Below, one piece after another: positions 7,503 through 8,637 of a DNA stretch of 8,637 bases. The position numbers and the translations under genes are program-made. How positions within the stretch are numbered: the stretch's first letter is position 1; the number at the start of each line of letters is the position of its first letter. The notes below the pieces were generated by a model. It did no database searches, had not been told where the DNA came from, and saw only the letters and a list, made by a program, of their open reading frames with translations. The DNA is from JANNWF01 sp041675805. Its GTDB lineage: Bacteria; Pseudomonadota; Gammaproteobacteria; Xanthomonadales; Xanthomonadaceae. The stretch is from NCBI GenBank assembly GCA_041675805.1, contig JBAYTD010000120.1, positions 1 to 8,637 of the forward strand, written 5' to 3'.

Positions 7503-8035
7503 GTTCGGGATCGATGTTCAACACTGTGCTGTCCGTCGCCTGCGGCCTGCTGTTGACCGCCTGTGCCGGTGCCCCGGCACCGCGCGAGGCGGTCGCCAGC
7601 CGGCCGCCGCCGCCCAGCGGCGCGGAACTGCTGCGCCAGATGCGTGCGCTGGCCGCCGAGGATGCCGGCATGCTCGACGTGCAGCCGCTGCGCGACCCGC
7701 TGGTCGAGGACCTGCGCCGACAGGCCGAGCAGCACGAACGCGCCGGCCGCTTCGATGCCGCCAGCGAGGCGCTGCGCAAGGCGCTGGCGCTGACCCCGGG
7801 CGACCCCGAACTCAGCCAGTTGCACGCCGAGATGCTGCTCGCCCGTGGGCAACTCGACGACGCCGAGCGCGGTGCCTGGGAGGCGTTCGAGTCCGGTCCG
7901 CGGGTCGGCAGCCTGTGCCGGCGCAACTGGGCCACCGTGCAGGCGGCGCGCAGCGTGCGCGGCGACGAGGCCGGTGCCGCCAAGGCCGCCGAACGCATCG
8001 CGCACTGCGCGGTGCGGGCACCGGTGCGGATGTAG
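7499..8035 (+). CDS. TPR-like outer-membrane lipoprotein, candidate LpoP-type activator of PBP1b
   Basis: The ATG at 7499 overlaps the PBP1b stop codon as ATGA, a sign of translational coupling, and gives 178 residues. A hydrophobic signal sequence (~7-20) ends in the lipobox LLTAC, so lipidation is expected at Cys22. The residues after it (Ala, Gly, not Asp) fit sorting to the outer membrane. A Pro/Ala-rich linker with four consecutive prolines (36-39) follows. Two helix-turn-helix repeats of TPR character occupy about 68-101 (AGRFDAASEALRKALALTPG, 82-101) and 102-135 (ARGQLDDAERGAWEAF, 115-130). Cys140 and Cys170 could pair as a disulfide in the C-terminal helices. P. aeruginosa LpoP is known as a TPR-bearing lipoprotein that activates PBP1b. 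The same architecture plus direct fusion to the PBP1b gene supports this role, but no sequence comparison was possible. An alternative start is ATG 7514, which keeps the whole signal sequence. Confidence 0.85.
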   Translation: MSSGSMFNTVLSVACGLLLTACAGAPAPREAVASRPPPPSGAELLRQMRALAAEDAGMLDVQPLRDPLVEDLRRQAEQHERAGRFDAASEALRKALALTPGDPELSQLHAEMLLARGQLDDAERGAWEAFESGPRVGSLCRRNWATVQAARSVRGDEAGAAKAAERIAHCAVRAPVRM

Positions 8036-8037
8036 CC

Positions 8038-8637
8038 GTGCTGGCCGAGGACAGCCTTTCCGCGCTCGACGAGGGCGGTGCGCTGGCCAAGCGCATACCG
8101 GGCTTCGTGCCGCGCCCGGCGCAGCAGCGCATGGCGGCGGCGGTGGCGCAGGCCATCGATGCCGGCAGCGAACTGGTCGCCGAAGCCGGCACCGGCACCG
8201 GCAAGACCTACGCCTACCTGGTGCCGGCCCTGCTGTCCGGCAAGCGCATCATCCTTTCCACCGGCACCCGTGCCCTGCAGGATCAGCTCTACCATCGCGA
8301 CCTGCCGCGGGTGCGCGAAGCGCTGGGTGCACGACTGAGCACCGCCCTGCTCAAGGGCCGCGCCAACTACCTCTGCCTGTACCGGCTCGAACAGGCCGTC
8401 GGCGACCGCCATGGCAGTCGCCAGCAGGCTGCCGACATCGCCCGCATCCGCGCCTGGGCCGGCCGCACGCAGCGCGGCGACATCGGCGAAGTGGACGCCG
8501 TCGCCGAGGACTCGCCGCTGTGGCGCGACGTTACCTCGACCACCGACAACTGCCTGGGCAGCGAGTGTCCGTTCTACGAGGACTGCTTCGTCGTTCGTGC
8601 CCGCCAGTGCGCGCAGGAGGCCGACCTGGTGGTCGTC
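8038..8637 (+). CDS. yoaA: YoaA-like (DinG/XPD family) Fe-S ATP-dependent DNA helicase, N-terminal part
   Basis: GTG 8038 lies 2 bases after the lipoprotein stop; exactly 200 codons are present before the window ends. E. coli YoaA has about 636 residues, so this is roughly the first third. The family signature starts at IPGFVPRPAQQRMA (20-33, Q-motif-like region). It continues with Walker A EAGTGTGKTYAYL (49-61, Lys56) and motif Ia STGTRALQDQL (74-84). Four cysteines fit the 4Fe-4S cluster domain of XPD-type helicases: Cys113 in NYLCLYRL, then Cys172, Cys177 and Cys183 in DNCLGSECPFYEDC. The segments LLKGRANYLC and DNCLGSECPFYEDCFVVRAR match my memory of YoaA better than DinG. YoaA is a 5'-3' helicase of the DNA damage response that partners with the chi subunit of DNA polymerase III in E. 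coli. No obvious Shine-Dalgarno sequence precedes the GTG, so coupled translation from the lipoprotein gene is likely. Confidence 0.93.
   Translation, partial: MLAEDSLSALDEGGALAKRIPGFVPRPAQQRMAAAVAQAIDAGSELVAEAGTGTGKTYAYLVPALLSGKRIILSTGTRALQDQLYHRDLPRVREALGARLSTALLKGRANYLCLYRLEQAVGDRHGSRQQAADIARIRAWAGRTQRGDIGEVDAVAEDSPLWRDVTSTTDNCLGSECPFYEDCFVVRARQCAQEADLVVV

Noticed and set aside
8204..8245. Short GGCACC-type repeats around the helicase N-terminus
   Set aside because: They encode the Gly-Thr repeats of the Walker A loop and STGTR motif, so protein sequence explains them.
7465..8412. Minus-strand open frame spanning the lipoprotein and helicase genes
   Set aside because: It crosses the junction of two convincingly coding plus-strand genes, and its translation shows only compositional bias.
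1..8637. Defence, phage, transposon or CRISPR system
   Set aside because: No transposase, integrase, terminal inverted repeats, direct-repeat array, nuclease or toxin-antitoxin signature is visible. The helicase belongs to the housekeeping YoaA type rather than a defence helicase.

Overview
This is a very GC-rich window (by eye near 70 % G+C). The gene content points to a gammaproteobacterium, perhaps close to Xanthomonadales or Chromatiales. The evidence is a class A PBP1b-type peptidoglycan synthase with a UB2H-like region, a lipoprotein with tetratricopeptide-like (TPR) repeats fused to it by an ATGA overlap, and a YoaA-type iron-sulfur helicase. Base composition and codon use look uniform. 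I see no insertion sequence, tRNA, rRNA, CRISPR array or phage gene.

Layout. A short divergent intergenic region (5065-5201) separates two transcription units. Leftwards (minus strand) runs a giant 1497-residue multidomain glycosyltransferase (571-5064). It is followed after only 7 bases by a crotonase-superfamily gene that runs off the left edge (1-563). Rightwards (plus strand) run mrcB/PBP1b (5202-7502), the TPR lipoprotein (7499-8035, overlapping by 4 bases) and a yoaA-like helicase (from 8038, 2 bases after the previous stop) that runs off the right edge. Coding density is almost total. The only non-coding stretch of any size is the 137-base divergent region, which holds a perfect 15-base inverted repeat.

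How the genes work together. PBP1b polymerises and cross-links peptidoglycan. The lipoprotein overlapping it has the architecture expected of an LpoP-type outer-membrane activator of PBP1b, the TPR lipoprotein class known from Pseudomonas aeruginosa, so the pair is probably one cell-wall synthesis module. The YoaA-like helicase belongs to DNA repair and appears to be co-transcribed with them. The glycosyltransferase looks like a cytoplasmic polymer-building enzyme for a surface polysaccharide or glycoprotein glycan: a decayed GT-A-like region, a GT4 domain, a heptad-patterned coiled coil, an arginine-rich segment, a GT2 domain and a second GT4 domain. The crotonase keeps the Glu/Asp pair of dienoyl-CoA isomerases rather than both glutamates of enoyl-CoA hydratase.

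Most of the window is recognisable. The least ordinary items are the architecture of the glycosyltransferase (including a tryptophan heptad register in its coiled coil), the candidate PBP1b activator, and the palindrome between the divergent genes. I did not find a clearly new defence or mobile system.
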